Positions 36,009 to 43,626 of a stretch of DNA of 64,000 bases are shown here, piece after piece. A model generated the notes under the pieces. It saw nothing but the letters and a program-made list of their open reading frames with translations. It was not told where the DNA came from and ran no database searches. A program made the translations under genes and the position numbers. The stretch comes from Blastocatellia bacterium UBA7656 (lineage in GTDB: Bacteria > Acidobacteriota > Blastocatellia > UBA7656), in NCBI GenBank assembly GCA_002483445.1, contig DLHY01000065.1:1-64000 (forward strand). The letters run 5' to 3'. Each line of letters begins with the position of its first letter. Positions within the stretch are counted from its first letter, which is position 1.

Positions 36009-36287
36009 TCACGCCAATTCTATCTTGAGATGTTTGCCAACAGCGCGGGCTAACTGTTCCAATGATTCCAACGTGATTGATGTGTTATTCGGGTCGAGCA
36101 AACGATCCACCTGTGACCGGCTGGTGTGCAATCTTTTGGCCAGCCGCGCCTTGCTGATATTGGCCTCTTCCATGATATCAGCGAGTTGGAGGACGAGCAG
36201 TCGCTTGTGCGCTTTAGCGGAGACTTCCTCAAGAATACCTTCCTCTTCTAAAAAATCGTCGAAGCTACTCCCTGTATATTTGTTCAT
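36009..36287 (-). CDS. XRE-type helix-turn-helix regulator
   Basis: A 92-residue protein with a helix-turn-helix (ADIMEEANISKARLAKRLHTSRSQVDRLLDP) as in XRE regulators and HigA-type antitoxins; the last part, SLEQLARAVGKHLKIEL, is typical. No toxin-like partner is recognised. The upstream gene (36303-36596) ends 15 bp before it and may be cotranscribed, so that product is the only candidate partner seen. Confidence 0.8.
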   Translation of the reverse strand: MNKYTGSSFDDFLEEEGILEEVSAKAHKRLLVLQLADIMEEANISKARLAKRLHTSRSQVDRLLDPNNTSITLESLEQLARAVGKHLKIELA

Positions 36288-36302
36288 GCGTCCATGCGAC
36301 TC

Positions 36303-36596
36303 TCAGCCCACCACTCGGATGGTGAATCCGACTTCCCCGCCTTCCAGTTTCACCACGAATGGCACATTCAATGTCCCTGCGCTCATGCCATGAATCTTCA
36401 CTCTCACTTCGAGCCTGTCTTTTTCGTCCGCCTCGACTTCGAATTCTCTCACTTTGGCAAAGGCGGGGCGTTGTGAGACGACATCCGTGACTTTGCCGCC
36501 GGGGACGATGACCAGACGGAATTCTTTATTGATGTTGTCGGGCATTCTGGGTTCAGGTTCGATAGATACGATCTTCCATTGGTTTGCTGTTGCCAT
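36303..36596 (-). CDS. Small beta-rich protein of unknown function
   Basis: A 97-residue protein starting at 36596, where AAAGGAGTG precedes the ATG. It has no signal peptide and is predicted to be mainly beta strands (DKRLEVRVKIHGMSAGTLNV is not exact; DRLEVRVKIHG and FVVKLEGGEVGFTIRVVG are seen). I do not recognise a family. It directly precedes the XRE-type gene. Confidence 0.7.
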   Translation of the reverse strand: MATANQWKIVSIEPEPRMPDNINKEFRLVIVPGGKVTDVVSQRPAFAKVREFEVEADEKDRLEVRVKIHGMSAGTLNVPFVVKLEGGEVGFTIRVVG

Positions 36597-36746
36597 TTTC
36601 CACTCCTTTATTTTATTTCTCACCTCGTTCGCTTAACGCTCACCGTCAGGCGGTGCGGGAACGGCATTGGCGTTACGTTATGATCTGCGCTTCCCGCGCT
36701 CGCCTGTAACATGTTGTCGGCGGCTGGCGCATCACAGGAAAGATTT

Positions 36747-37436
36747 TTACTTGTCCTTATTGAATTTATCAAAGATGCCGGTTCTATAACCGGCCAAGAA
36801 GGCGCTAAGAACTTCTCGAACCTCTCGCCGTTCGTTGCTGTCCATTCGATTCATAATCATAATAAATACCGGTATCACGAATGACATGGAAACGGCGACT
36901 AGGATTATGCCCCAGAATTGATCGTTGTTTCTGATTTGGTGTATGCCCCAGCCAAGACCAGCAATGAACCAGATAATTATTGGAAAAGCTAAATTCATCC
37001 GAAGCTGGCGCAGTCCAATTTGCCGTTGAATCAACTGCGTACAATTCGGCATTTTCTCAAAGACAAGCGAACGGCAGAGGTAGAATTGATCCTTTGACCA
37101 TTGAGTAGCATTCTCTTGATTTGGTTTTAGTATATTCCCAAATGCGGAAACAATATCATCCTCAAAATTGGAAAGAGGAATTGATGACTTAATGCGGGAT
37201 CGCTCCTCCGGTTCCCGCCACTTGATAGCCATTTCGGAGAACCCTGAAAACACAATCCCCAAAATGAAGCTCACAATGAGAAATAGAATGCCGGTAGCAA
37301 GATCGGCGGAGAGATGTTGAAGTATATCTTTGAGCGGAGTTAATAAGAGTAAGATATACAGCCCAAGCGTGCCAACGACGCCAGGAAACATATAAGCCAG
37401 GAAATCTACGAGAGAAAAGCGATTGCTGATGTCCAT
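36747..37436 (-). CDS. Four-helix membrane protein, unknown
   Basis: A 229-residue protein with four hydrophobic segments at about 10-31 (FLAYMFPGVVGTLGLYILLL), 44-66, 148-167 and 174-196 (FWGIILVAVSMSFVIPVFIM). A soluble helical loop sits between the second and third. The DNA is clearly AT-richer than the flanking core genes, as in the small genes below it. No family is recognised. An attC-like inverted sequence lies on either side, discussed in the findings. Confidence 0.75.
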   Translation of the reverse strand: MDISNRFSLVDFLAYMFPGVVGTLGLYILLLLTPLKDILQHLSADLATGILFLIVSFILGIVFSGFSEMAIKWREPEERSRIKSSIPLSNFEDDIVSAFGNILKPNQENATQWSKDQFYLCRSLVFEKMPNCTQLIQRQIGLRQLRMNLAFPIIIWFIAGLGWGIHQIRNNDQFWGIILVAVSMSFVIPVFIMIMNRMDSNERREVREVLSAFLAGYRTGIFDKFNKDK

Positions 37437-37842
37437 AGATTCCTGGCTCCTTCGAGGGAAGTATTTTTAGAAGACGCTCAACTTTCAACTAACTGTTCCA
37501 AGCGCGGTCAAATTCTACGCCCGTTAGCCCTCCTGGTTCAAGAGTCGGACAGACGAAAAGCCGCAAAGCACAGCGGTTTTTAGCACGCATAAATATCAAA
37601 ACAAGCACATAAAATCGGAGCAGATCATCGATCCTCAAAGAACTTGATTTATGACTGCGCGCAGTATACCTGCTTCTGAAATCCAGGGTTCCGGCAAAGT
37701 AGGTTGACACGGAGAAAATCGAGCAGCCTGGGAGCGCGCGCGGCTCGCGCGCTTGCTTGCGGAGTCAAAACTTTAGGGCTTTCCACAGACTCTACGTTTG
37801 AAGCCTTGCGCGCGAGCCGCGCGCGCTCCCAGGGCTTTGCTT
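37437..37842. other. Intergenic stretch with palindromic element copy B
   Basis: About 406 bp. It holds the paired-hairpin element at 37727-37833 and no convincing gene. A 73-codon open frame on the minus strand (37489-37710) has no binding site and no recognisable features. Confidence 0.6.
37727..37833. repeat. Paired-hairpin palindromic element, copy B
   Basis: The left hairpin has CCTGGGAGC then GCGCGCG-GCT-CGCGCGC; the right one has GCGCGCG-AGC-CGCGCGC then GCTCCCAGG, so the whole element is a near-perfect palindrome at its ends. The core matches copy A at 7901-8003: GCGGAGTCAA, CTTTA, TTTGAAG. Copies A and B differ mainly in the stem arms, where changes are compensated. Confidence 0.85.
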
Positions 37843-38310
37843 TCATTTACAAAACTCTCGAAGCTTTCGCGCCAGTTGATTCAATTCATACTCGAAGAGA
37901 GCCGCGTCTGTGCTGACGATGTAAACCGTGCTGCGGCATTGAAACCCTATGCGCAATGGAAAAGCTTTATTTTCCTCCGCGCTCATACCGGGCGGCTTTT
38001 CCATCAAGCGATTCAGTCGGGCGAGGGCTTCGCTTTCGCTCGCGTATACTTCTTCCGTTATCGTGAAGCGGTGATAAGTATCCGTGTAACCGGGAACAGG
38101 TTTGATGGCTTTGATGCGCCTGACTCGCTTTGTCTGAAGATTGAACTGCTCTTTTTCCCAATCGCTGGGAGCGACATCTTCGCTTTGACGGATCGAATAT
38201 CCGAGTGATCTGAAGATCGAATCTTTGATCTGAACATTGGACGCGAGAGAGGTCGGGAAAGCCGCGACAGCCGCGATTGCGATCAAGAGGAGTCTTTGAC
38301 GTACAACCAT
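37843..38310 (-). CDS. Secreted protein of unknown function
   Basis: A 155-residue protein with a signal peptide (RLLLIAIAAVAAFPTSLA). The mature part begins SNVQIKDSIFRSLGYSIRQ and contains YHRFTITEEVYASESEALAR and RSTVYIVSTDAALFEYEL. No family is recognised. The gene ends 10 bp from the palindromic element and lies after dnaJ in the same direction, with a short hairpin between. Confidence 0.7.
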   Translation of the reverse strand: MVVRQRLLLIAIAAVAAFPTSLASNVQIKDSIFRSLGYSIRQSEDVAPSDWEKEQFNLQTKRVRRIKAIKPVPGYTDTYHRFTITEEVYASESEALARLNRLMEKPPGMSAEENKAFPLRIGFQCRSTVYIVSTDAALFEYELNQLARKLREFCK

Positions 38311-38351
38311 CGGTCAGCCTGTTTGCCTGAAAGCATGAACATTTGGGGCAT

Positions 38352-38371
38352 CAGCAGGCTGGCAGCCTGCT
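38352..38371. repeat. Palindrome downstream of dnaJ
   Basis: AGCAGGCTGGCAGCCTGCT: a 9-bp stem with a 1-nt centre, 14-33 bp after the stop of dnaJ on the minus strand. It has no T tract. It may be a REP-like sequence or mark the end of the chaperone transcript. Confidence 0.5.
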
Positions 38372-38384
38372 GTACATTGCAGAG

Positions 38385-39485
38385 TCAGCCGAAAATCTTT
38401 CCGAGTATTCCGCGATCAATGGCCTCGCCGTCTTCTTTTTCAAGACGAGCTAATTCTTCGATCAATCGCCGCTGCTCGCGGGTGAGAGATGTGGGGGTGA
38501 CGACCACCACCTCGACGAACTGATCCCCGCGGCCGCGACCGCCCAGCACAGGCATTCCCTTCCCTTTCAAACGGAAAACTTTTCCGGTCTGCGTGCCTTC
38601 GGGGATGCGAAGCGATTCTTCCCCATCCAAAGTTCTCACTGCTATCTCAGCCCCCAGGGCGGCCTGAGTGAATGAAACGGGAGCCGTGCAGTACAGGTTC
38701 GAGTCACGCCGCTCGAAAAATTCGTGATCGTGAACGTGTATGACCACGTAGAGATCGCCCTGTGGCGCTCCCGGCTCTCCCGCTTCGCCTTCGTTGGCTA
38801 TCCTCAGTCGCGAGCCCGTGTCTACGCCCGCAGGTATCTTGATTTCGAGCTTTCTCTCTTTTTCGACCCTTCCTTCGCCGCGGCAGTTGCGGCACACATC
38901 GCGAATGATCCTCCCTGCGCCTCGACAGGTCGAGCAGGTGCGGCTAACGGAAAAGAAGCCCTGTTGATAGCGCACCTGTCCCGCGCCCGCGCAGGTCGTG
39001 CATTTCGTGGGCTGAGACCCGGCAGCCGCGCCGCTGCCCTTGCACACGTCGCAGGTTTCAAGCCTCGGAACGCGAATCTTCGTCTTGAGTCCCGTGGCAG
39101 CTTCTTCGAGCGAGATTTCAATATCGTATCTGAGGTCTGATCCGCGGCGTGGGCCTCGCCGACGACCAGTCTGATTGAAGATATCGCCGAAGCCGAACAT
39201 ATCGAATATGTCTTCGAACCCGGCAAATCCCTGCCCTGCGCCCTGTCCCGCGCTCGCTCCCACGCCCGCATGTCCGTAACGGTCATAGCGCGCTCGCAGA
39301 TCGGGCGAAGACAACACCTGATAAGCTTCGGCCAGCTCTTTGAATTTTTCTTCCGCTTCCTTGTCGCCGGGGTTTTTATCAGGATGGTAGGTAAGGGCGA
39401 GTCGGCGATAAGCCTGTTTGAGTTCCTGTTCGTTGGCGCTGCGCCCGACGCCGAGGATTTCGTAATAGTCTCTTTTCCCACTCAA
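38385..39485 (-). CDS. dnaJ: Chaperone DnaJ
   Basis: A 366-residue type I Hsp40 co-chaperone that delivers unfolded protein to DnaK and stimulates its ATPase. The J domain has the HPD loop (YHPDKNPGD). A Gly/Phe-rich segment (GAGQGFAGFEDIFDMFGFGD) follows, then four zinc-binding CxxCxGxG repeats (CDVCKGSG, CTTCAGAG, CSTCRGAG, CRNCRGEG) and the C-terminal substrate domain. The start is a TTG (SGKRDYYE follows); no ATG lies in frame just upstream. The translation start sits beside the repeat array that fills the dnaK-dnaJ gap. Confidence 0.96.
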   Translation of the reverse strand: MSGKRDYYEILGVGRSANEQELKQAYRRLALTYHPDKNPGDKEAEEKFKELAEAYQVLSSPDLRARYDRYGHAGVGASAGQGAGQGFAGFEDIFDMFGFGDIFNQTGRRRGPRRGSDLRYDIEISLEEAATGLKTKIRVPRLETCDVCKGSGAAAGSQPTKCTTCAGAGQVRYQQGFFSVSRTCSTCRGAGRIIRDVCRNCRGEGRVEKERKLEIKIPAGVDTGSRLRIANEGEAGEPGAPQGDLYVVIHVHDHEFFERRDSNLYCTAPVSFTQAALGAEIAVRTLDGEESLRIPEGTQTGKVFRLKGKGMPVLGGRGRGDQFVEVVVVTPTSLTREQRRLIEELARLEKEDGEAIDRGILGKIFG

Positions 39486-39560
39486 ATTTCAGTTCCCAGT
39501 TCCCTGTAAAATTTTTGTCCGGCCTGCGATTCGAAGTTGCAGACCGGAAACTGAAAACCG
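39484..39560. repeat. Inverted short-array pair between dnaK and dnaJ
   Basis: On the plus strand TTTCAGTTCCCAGTTCCC (39487-39504) lies opposite GGAAACTGAAAACC (39546-39559); both are made of a CAGTTCC-like 7-8 bp unit, in inverse orientation. It begins about 14 nt after the dnaK stop on the transcribed strand. Confidence 0.65.
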
Positions 39561-39573
39561 ATTATAGCAAACT

Positions 39574-41442
39574 CTAGGACAATTCCGACAACGGAGCCGC
39601 ATCTTCTTCCTTGGGCGAGTTCGGCCCTGCCGCAAGTCCCGTCGGGCGGAACATCGCGTCGGTGATGAGTCGCGCGGCCTGCTCAAGCTGTTCGAGCGCG
39701 ACGCGGACTTCCTGCGCGTCGTCCGAGAGCGCCACACGGCGAGAGGTGTCGAGAGTCGTGCGAACGAATTCCTGATCCGAAGACGAAAGCATCCATCCGA
39801 ATTCGCCGAACGAGCGAACCGTGTTCTGAAGCAGACCCTCAAGCCGATTGCGCGTGATGATGACTTCTTTCAATCGTTTGTCGTTTTCGACGTTGCGCCC
39901 CGCTTCTTCTATCAGGTCGTAAATCTCGGAAGCTGACAACCCGGAGGATGGAGTGATTTTCATCGCCTGTTCGAGACCTGTCATCTTGTCGCGCGCTGCG
40001 ACTGCCACTATGCCGTCGGCGTCGACTTCGAAGGTGACTTCTACCTGCGGCACTCCGCGCGGCGAGGGCGCGATGCCGACAAGCTCGAACTTGGCGAGCG
40101 AGCGATTGCCACTGGCGATTTCGCGCTCGCCCTGAAGCACGTGAACCTCGACGACCTGCTGATTATCAGCGACCGTAGTGAAGACCAGGCTCTTCTTGGT
40201 AGGGATCGTGGAGTTGCGGTCGACGATCTTGGTGAAGAGTCCGCCGCGCGTCTCGATGCCGAGAGAGAGAGGAATGACATCGAGGAGGATGAGGTCTTTC
40301 ACGTCGCCCGTCAGCACGCCCGCCTGAATCGCGGCTCCGATGGCTACGACTTCATCGGGGTTGATTTCAATCGAAGGCTCGCGATTGAATATCTCCCTCA
40401 CCCGGCTGATGATTATAGGCGAGCGAGTCTGACCTCCGACGAGCAGCACTTTGGTGACCTCATCGGGCTTGAGCTTCGCGTCCGCGAGAGCCTTGCGACA
40501 AGGATCGACCGTGCGCTCGACCAGATCGCGGACGAGGTCTTCGAACTTGGCGCGCGTCAAAGTTTTGTTGAAGTGCTTGGGGCCGGTCGAGTCTGCGGCG
40601 ATAAACGGCAGGTTGAGTTGCGACTCGGTAGCCGTCGATAGTTCGCACTTGGCGCGCTCGGCTGCTTCCTTGAGCCGCTGAAGCGCCAATCGGTCTGAGT
40701 GAAGATCTATGCCCGTCTCCTGCTGGAAGGTCTCGATCATCCAGTCGACTATTCGCTGATCGAAGTCTTCTCCGCCCAAAAACGAATCGCCGCAGGTGGA
40801 AAGAACTTCGAAGACTCCGTCGCTCATTTCGAGAATAGAGATATCGAAGGTGCCTCCGCCGAGGTCATAGACGGCGACTTTTTCGTTATCGCGCTTGCCC
40901 AGCCCGTAGGCCAGAGCGGCGGCGGTCGGCTCGTTGAGAATTCGCTGTACGTTGAGACCGGCTATCTTGCCGGCGTCCTTTGTGGCCTGACGCTGGATGT
41001 CGTCGAAGTAAGCCGGGACGGTGATGATGGCTTCGGTCACTTCATCGCCGAGGAATTCTTCGGCTGCGAGTTTCAATCGCTGAAGCAGTATGGCCGATAT
41101 TTCGGGCGGCGAGTAATCCCGCCCTCGAACGCGGACGCGGCAATCGCCGTTTGGCGCTTCACTTATCTCGTAGGAACAGACCTGTCGGGCGCGTTCTATT
41201 TCCGGCGAGCGGAATTTGCGGCCCATAAGTCGCTTCACTGCGTAGATGGTATTAGCCGAATTTGTTATGGCCTGACGTTTGGCTATCTGTCCGATGAGTC
41301 GTTCGCCTTTTTCGGTAAACGCCACCACCGATGGCGTGGTGCGTCCGCCTTCTTTGTTTGGAATAATCTGAGTGACGCCGCCTTCTAGCACGGCCACGCA
41401 GGAGTTCGTTGTGCCAAGGTCTATTCCTATTACTTTGCCCAT
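39574..41442 (-). CDS. dnaK: Chaperone DnaK
   Basis: A 622-residue Hsp70. The ATG at 41442 follows GGGAGGAC; the frame runs 11 codons further up. The nucleotide-binding domain has GIDLGTTNSCVAVLEGG, AVYDLGGGTFDISILE and VLLVGGQTRSP. The substrate-binding part has a typical beta domain (IPLSLGIETRGG, FTTVADNQQ) and a helical lid. The C-terminus (PKEEDAAPLSELS) lacks the usual EEVD-like acidic end found in some phyla. It sits between grpE and dnaJ in one direction. Confidence 0.97.
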   Translation of the reverse strand: MGKVIGIDLGTTNSCVAVLEGGVTQIIPNKEGGRTTPSVVAFTEKGERLIGQIAKRQAITNSANTIYAVKRLMGRKFRSPEIERARQVCSYEISEAPNGDCRVRVRGRDYSPPEISAILLQRLKLAAEEFLGDEVTEAIITVPAYFDDIQRQATKDAGKIAGLNVQRILNEPTAAALAYGLGKRDNEKVAVYDLGGGTFDISILEMSDGVFEVLSTCGDSFLGGEDFDQRIVDWMIETFQQETGIDLHSDRLALQRLKEAAERAKCELSTATESQLNLPFIAADSTGPKHFNKTLTRAKFEDLVRDLVERTVDPCRKALADAKLKPDEVTKVLLVGGQTRSPIIISRVREIFNREPSIEINPDEVVAIGAAIQAGVLTGDVKDLILLDVIPLSLGIETRGGLFTKIVDRNSTIPTKKSLVFTTVADNQQVVEVHVLQGEREIASGNRSLAKFELVGIAPSPRGVPQVEVTFEVDADGIVAVAARDKMTGLEQAMKITPSSGLSASEIYDLIEEAGRNVENDKRLKEVIITRNRLEGLLQNTVRSFGEFGWMLSSSDQEFVRTTLDTSRRVALSDDAQEVRVALEQLEQAARLITDAMFRPTGLAAGPNSPKEEDAAPLSELS

Positions 41443-41566
41443 ATAGGTTTGTCCTCCCACCTTTAACGAGTGCAAACAGGTGTGCAGGTGTAATGAACTA
41501 TTAGGGGCGGGTTGTTCGCAACAAAGAGTGACAAACAGTGTTCAGAGTTTGCCGCTCTTCGTTTTT

Positions 41567-42412
41567 TCAATCTTCGGGGGTGGAGGCCACTTTAACTTTC
41601 GCCGGACGAAGCAGCTTGTCGCCCAGTTTGTATCCCCGTTCGAATTCCGCAATGATCGTATTCTCTTCGTGTTCGTCGGTCAATTCTGTTGCCACCGCTT
41701 CATGCACATGCGGATCGAAGGCGCAGCCTATTGCTTCGACAGGCTCAAGTCCGAGTTTCGTCAAAATATCCTTGAACTGTTTGTGTATCAGCTCAACTCC
41801 GTGGCGAAGTCCGGCGGCGTCTTCGCTGCTCGCTTCGAGGCTCGAAAGCGCCCTGTCGAAATTATCAATGACCGGCAGCAGTTCCGTTATGATATCGGCG
41901 CGGGCGCGATTATAAGTGTCCACCCGGTCGCGCTCGGTTCGCTTGCGATAGTTTTCAAACTCGGCCTGACGACGCAGCAACTGATCATAGAGCAGAGTCT
42001 TGTCGCGGGTCAGCGCATCGATCTGATTCTGAAAATCGGCTACCGCCAGTCCGCCGTGTTCTTCAATCGCTCTCGTCGCCCCGTTGGTAGGCTGATCCTT
42101 TTTCGCAGCAGGTTCGTCGCCTGCTGCAACGGGCGGATCATTGTAATAATCCTTCAGGGAAGAATCATCCAGTTCGCTCGCGTCAATCACGATGACATCA
42201 TCGTCTACGATATCATCCGCTTCCGCATCTTCTTCCGCCTGCGCAACCAGCCGCTCGCCTTCTTCGCTTTCGGAAGATTCCGGTTGCGGGGTTTGAACTT
42301 CTTCATCCGAGGAGGCGTCTTCGTCAGCGAAATCTATCGCTATGTCTCTCGGACGGTTCTCGCTCTCCTGGTTAGCAGCTGCGCCTTTCATCTCCTGTTC
42401 GCCAGTCATCAT
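41567..42412 (-). CDS. grpE: Nucleotide exchange factor GrpE
   Basis: A 281-residue GrpE, longer than the usual 180-200 because of an acidic N-terminal extension of about 110 residues rich in Glu, Asp and Ser (DFADEDASSDEEVQTPQPES). The conserved part starts with QIDALTRDKTLLYDQLLRRQAEFENYRKRTERD and ends with the beta domain (GCAFDPHVHEAVATE, RGYKLGDKLLRPAKVKVA). It releases ADP from DnaK. It directly follows hrcA. Confidence 0.94.
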   Translation of the reverse strand: MMTGEQEMKGAAANQESENRPRDIAIDFADEDASSDEEVQTPQPESSESEEGERLVAQAEEDAEADDIVDDDVIVIDASELDDSSLKDYYNDPPVAAGDEPAAKKDQPTNGATRAIEEHGGLAVADFQNQIDALTRDKTLLYDQLLRRQAEFENYRKRTERDRVDTYNRARADIITELLPVIDNFDRALSSLEASSEDAAGLRHGVELIHKQFKDILTKLGLEPVEAIGCAFDPHVHEAVATELTDEHEENTIIAEFERGYKLGDKLLRPAKVKVASTPED

Positions 42413-42443
42413 TATATCCCGGTATCAGTGCGTTGTAATCAGT

Positions 42444-43502
42444 TTATTGCTGTCCGAGCGTCCGCTCGAACAGTCTGGCTATATAATCCACTATGCCGAT
42501 CAGTCGATCATAATCGAGTCTGGTCGGCCCGACGACTCCCAGGCTTCCGGCCCTCACTCCCGCGTAAAAACAGGGAGAGGCTATTATCGCGCATTCACGC
42601 ATATCCGTCAGCCGGTTTTCGCTGCCTATTCGGACGGCGATGGTTTCTCGACGCGAGCTTTCAAGGCACTCGTCGAGAATCTTGACAATGCGGCTTTTCT
42701 GCTCAAGCATCTTGAAGACCGCGCGCAGCGAAGCGGTATCGCCAAAATCCGGCTTGGTCAGCAGATTGGAAGCGCCTTCTATGAAAACATCGGGCTGATC
42801 GCTACCTTCGACGCTCGGAGTGCAAAGCAAAAGGGCGTTGCGCAAAAAGCGATCATAGAGCGCCTCCGCTTCCCTGAGTCTGAGGACAAGCTCATCGCGA
42901 ATTTCCGAAAGAGTCCAGCCGTGGAAACTTTCCATCAAATATCTTGCCGTCGAGTTCAACTCGTCCTGGGTGAAGTCCGCATCGAGGCGAATGACTCGAT
43001 CCTGAACCCTGCCCGCGCTCGAAACCGTTATGACCAGAATGCGACTGTCGGGCATTCGGACGAAATTTATGTGCTGGAGGCTTTCTCTCGTTATCGGCGG
43101 TGAAATCACTATGCCGATGTTGTCCGAAAGTCGCGAAAGCATCAGGCTTGCGCGCTCCATAAACCGTTCGGGGCTTATAGGAGTTTCCTCATCGAGCAAT
43201 CGCTCATTGATGCGCGCCGCGTCTGCCTTTGAAATTCGCTTGGGATGAATCAGGTTATCGACATAGTAGCGATAGCCCTTATCCGTAGGCACTCGTCCGG
43301 CAGAAGTGTGAGGATGAGTCAAATAACCTTCGCCTTCAAGCTCGGCGCAGGTGTTGCGAATGCTGGCGCTTGAAAGCCTCTCGCTCGATTTTTCCGCAAG
43401 AGTAAAAGAGCCGACCGGCTGACCTGTAGCGACGTGCGTTCTCACTATTGTTGCGAGCAGCTCTTTTTTGCGGTTGTCGAAAACCAAACCGCTCTTCCTC
43501 AT
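42444..43502 (-). CDS. hrcA: Heat-inducible repressor HrcA
   Basis: A 352-residue HrcA. The N-terminal winged helix has KKELLATIVRTHVATGQPVGS and SSERLSSASIRNTCAELEGEGYLTHPHTSAGR, and VPTDKGYRYYVD follows. The GAF-like and C-terminal parts are complete (GSLGVVGPTRLDYDRLIGIVDY). HrcA normally binds CIRCE (TTAGCACTC-N9-GAGTGCTAA). I see no such element before hrcA, grpE, dnaK or dnaJ, so its target here is unclear. Confidence 0.95.
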   Translation of the reverse strand: MRKSGLVFDNRKKELLATIVRTHVATGQPVGSFTLAEKSSERLSSASIRNTCAELEGEGYLTHPHTSAGRVPTDKGYRYYVDNLIHPKRISKADAARINERLLDEETPISPERFMERASLMLSRLSDNIGIVISPPITRESLQHINFVRMPDSRILVITVSSAGRVQDRVIRLDADFTQDELNSTARYLMESFHGWTLSEIRDELVLRLREAEALYDRFLRNALLLCTPSVEGSDQPDVFIEGASNLLTKPDFGDTASLRAVFKMLEQKSRIVKILDECLESSRRETIAVRIGSENRLTDMRECAIIASPCFYAGVRAGSLGVVGPTRLDYDRLIGIVDYIARLFERTLGQQ

Positions 43503-43626
43503 AGCATGTTCTTAAGGGGCAGACCTCGATTGGAACTCCGAGGCTAACTTACCACCCCACCTCCACCCTGTCAATAATAATGACCTGAAAGGGTCACTAT
43601 CAAGCGGCTCGATAATAATTGTCACT

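Noticed and set aside
37489..37710. Minus-strand frame of 73 codons
   Set aside because: No ribosome binding site, no features, and it overlaps repeat-bearing intergenic DNA.
41443..41566. GAGTGCAAA before dnaK as a CIRCE half site
   Set aside because: Only part of one arm matches, and no inverted partner at nine bases is present.
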